Assembly: GCA_030158535.1 (NCBI GenBank)
Contig: JAOASV010000218.1
Location: 1-7,529 of the forward strand
Length of the DNA stretch: 7,529 bases
Source of the DNA: Sediminibacterium sp.
Lineage (GTDB): Bacteria; Bacteroidota; Bacteroidia; Chitinophagales; Chitinophagaceae
Reading direction: 5' to 3'
The notes beneath the pieces are model-generated. The model made no database searches. It was given only the letters and a program-made list of their open reading frames with translations, and was not told where the DNA came from. Shown in pieces: positions 6,897 to 7,529 of this stretch. The position numbers were made by a program, and so were the translations under genes. How positions within the stretch are numbered: the first letter of the stretch is position 1; each line of letters opens with the position of its first letter.

Positions 6897-7529
6897 ATGA
6901 AACTATACGCGATTAATGCTGGAAATTTTAAATTAGACGGTGGCGCCATGTTTGGCGTGGTGCCAAAAAGTATTTGGAATAGAACCAATCCAGCAGATGA
7001 AAACAATATGTGCAGTTGGACGATGCGCTGCCTACTTATAGAAGACGAAGACCGTTTAATACTTATAGACAACGGTATGGGAGACAAACAAGATGCTAAA
7101 TTTTTTGGTCACTACTATTTACATGGGAATGATACCCTTGAAAAATCTTTAGCAAAGCATGGTTTTGCGCTGAGTGATATCACCGATGTTTTTTTAACCC
7201 ACTTGCATTTTGATCACTGCGGAGGATCTATAAAAAAAGACGGCGACAAATTAATTCCTGCTTTTAAAAATGCAAAGTACTGGAGCAATGAAGCGCACTG
7301 GAACTGGGCTACCGTTCCCAATGAGCGTGAAAAAGCTTCTTTTTTAAAGGAAAATATATTACCTATTCAGGCGTCGGGTCAACTATCATTTATAGATGCC
7401 CCTGCTACTCATTTTACAAGCAACGGTTTACTTAACAGCGTTTCTTTTGCAAATAATATAGACATCCGCTTTGTGCACGGGCACACCGAAAAAATGATGC
7501 TACCTCAAATTCATTACAAAGGACATACC
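6897..7529 (+). CDS. MBL-fold metallo-hydrolase (3' end outside window)
   Basis: The frame opens at ATG 6897 and stays open for 211 codons to the window edge. The metallo-beta-lactamase fold is shown by the metal-binding motif HLHFDH (102-107) followed by CGG, an upstream beta-strand pair ending in LILIDNGMGD (54-63), and a downstream metal-ligand segment VHGHTEKMMLP (193-203), where H196 is the likely third-site histidine. The last metal ligands and the C-terminal helices lie beyond base 7529. Overall layout resembles lactonase-like cytoplasmic hydrolases of the N-acyl-homoserine-lactonase type, but this motif is shared by many activities, so the substrate stays undefined. No signal peptide is visible. 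The start is supported by the immediately following MKLYAINAGNFKLDGGAMFG strand typical of the family and by only 4 bp separating it from the transporter stop. Confidence 0.93.
   Translation, partial: MKLYAINAGNFKLDGGAMFGVVPKSIWNRTNPADENNMCSWTMRCLLIEDEDRLILIDNGMGDKQDAKFFGHYYLHGNDTLEKSLAKHGFALSDITDVFLTHLHFDHCGGSIKKDGDKLIPAFKNAKYWSNEAHWNWATVPNEREKASFLKENILPIQASGQLSFIDAPATHFTSNGLLNSVSFANNIDIRFVHGHTEKMMLPQIHYKGHT

Noticed and set aside
6878..7087. Minus-strand 69-codon frame across the transporter end and hydrolase start
   Set aside because: It is antisense to two well-supported genes and shows no recognisable motif.
1..7529. Hidden defence system, mobile element, CRISPR array or RNA gene
   Set aside because: Both strands are accounted for by housekeeping or metabolic genes with short gaps (none above 200 bp). 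I saw no regularly spaced repeats, transposase motifs, tRNA-like cloverleaf or rRNA sequence.

Overview
This window looks like a conserved, housekeeping stretch of a Bacteroidota chromosome. A Chitinophagia or Sphingobacteriia-like member is my guess, but the exact clade is inference. Four things point that way: an AT-rich genome without strong Shine-Dalgarno sequences; TAnnTTTG-type promoter boxes; a leucyl-tRNA synthetase with the long insertions seen in that phylum; and the gene order ftsX - DUF3098 - uppP, which is a known Bacteroidota cluster.

Layout. On the minus strand, leuS (3320 down to 555) is followed after 29 bp by ruvB (525 down to the window edge, N-terminal 175 residues only), so the two probably share a transcript. 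A 197-bp divergent intergenic region (3321-3517) separates leuS from the plus-strand genes. It carries two TACCTTTG boxes in opposite orientation, likely the -7 elements of the two outward promoters. On the plus strand come ftsX, a small two-helix DUF3098 membrane protein, uppP (undecaprenyl-diphosphatase), a 12-helix UMF1/Atg22-type major facilitator transporter, and 4 bp later a metallo-beta-lactamase-fold hydrolase that runs off the right edge.

How the genes fit together. ftsX, the DUF3098 gene and uppP are a cell-envelope group: FtsX couples the divisome to wall remodelling, UppP recycles the lipid carrier for wall precursors, and DUF3098 is an uncharacterised inner-membrane companion. 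leuS and ruvB are translation and recombination housekeeping genes with no obvious functional tie. The transporter/hydrolase pair downstream of uppP is tightly spaced and may act on one substrate, which the sequence does not reveal.

I found no tRNA or rRNA gene, CRISPR array, insertion sequence, phage gene or defence system, and no clear sign of horizontal transfer. The observations most worth a second look are the symmetric divergent promoter, the stem-loop spanning the DUF3098 stop codon, and the transporter-hydrolase pair attached to the envelope cluster.
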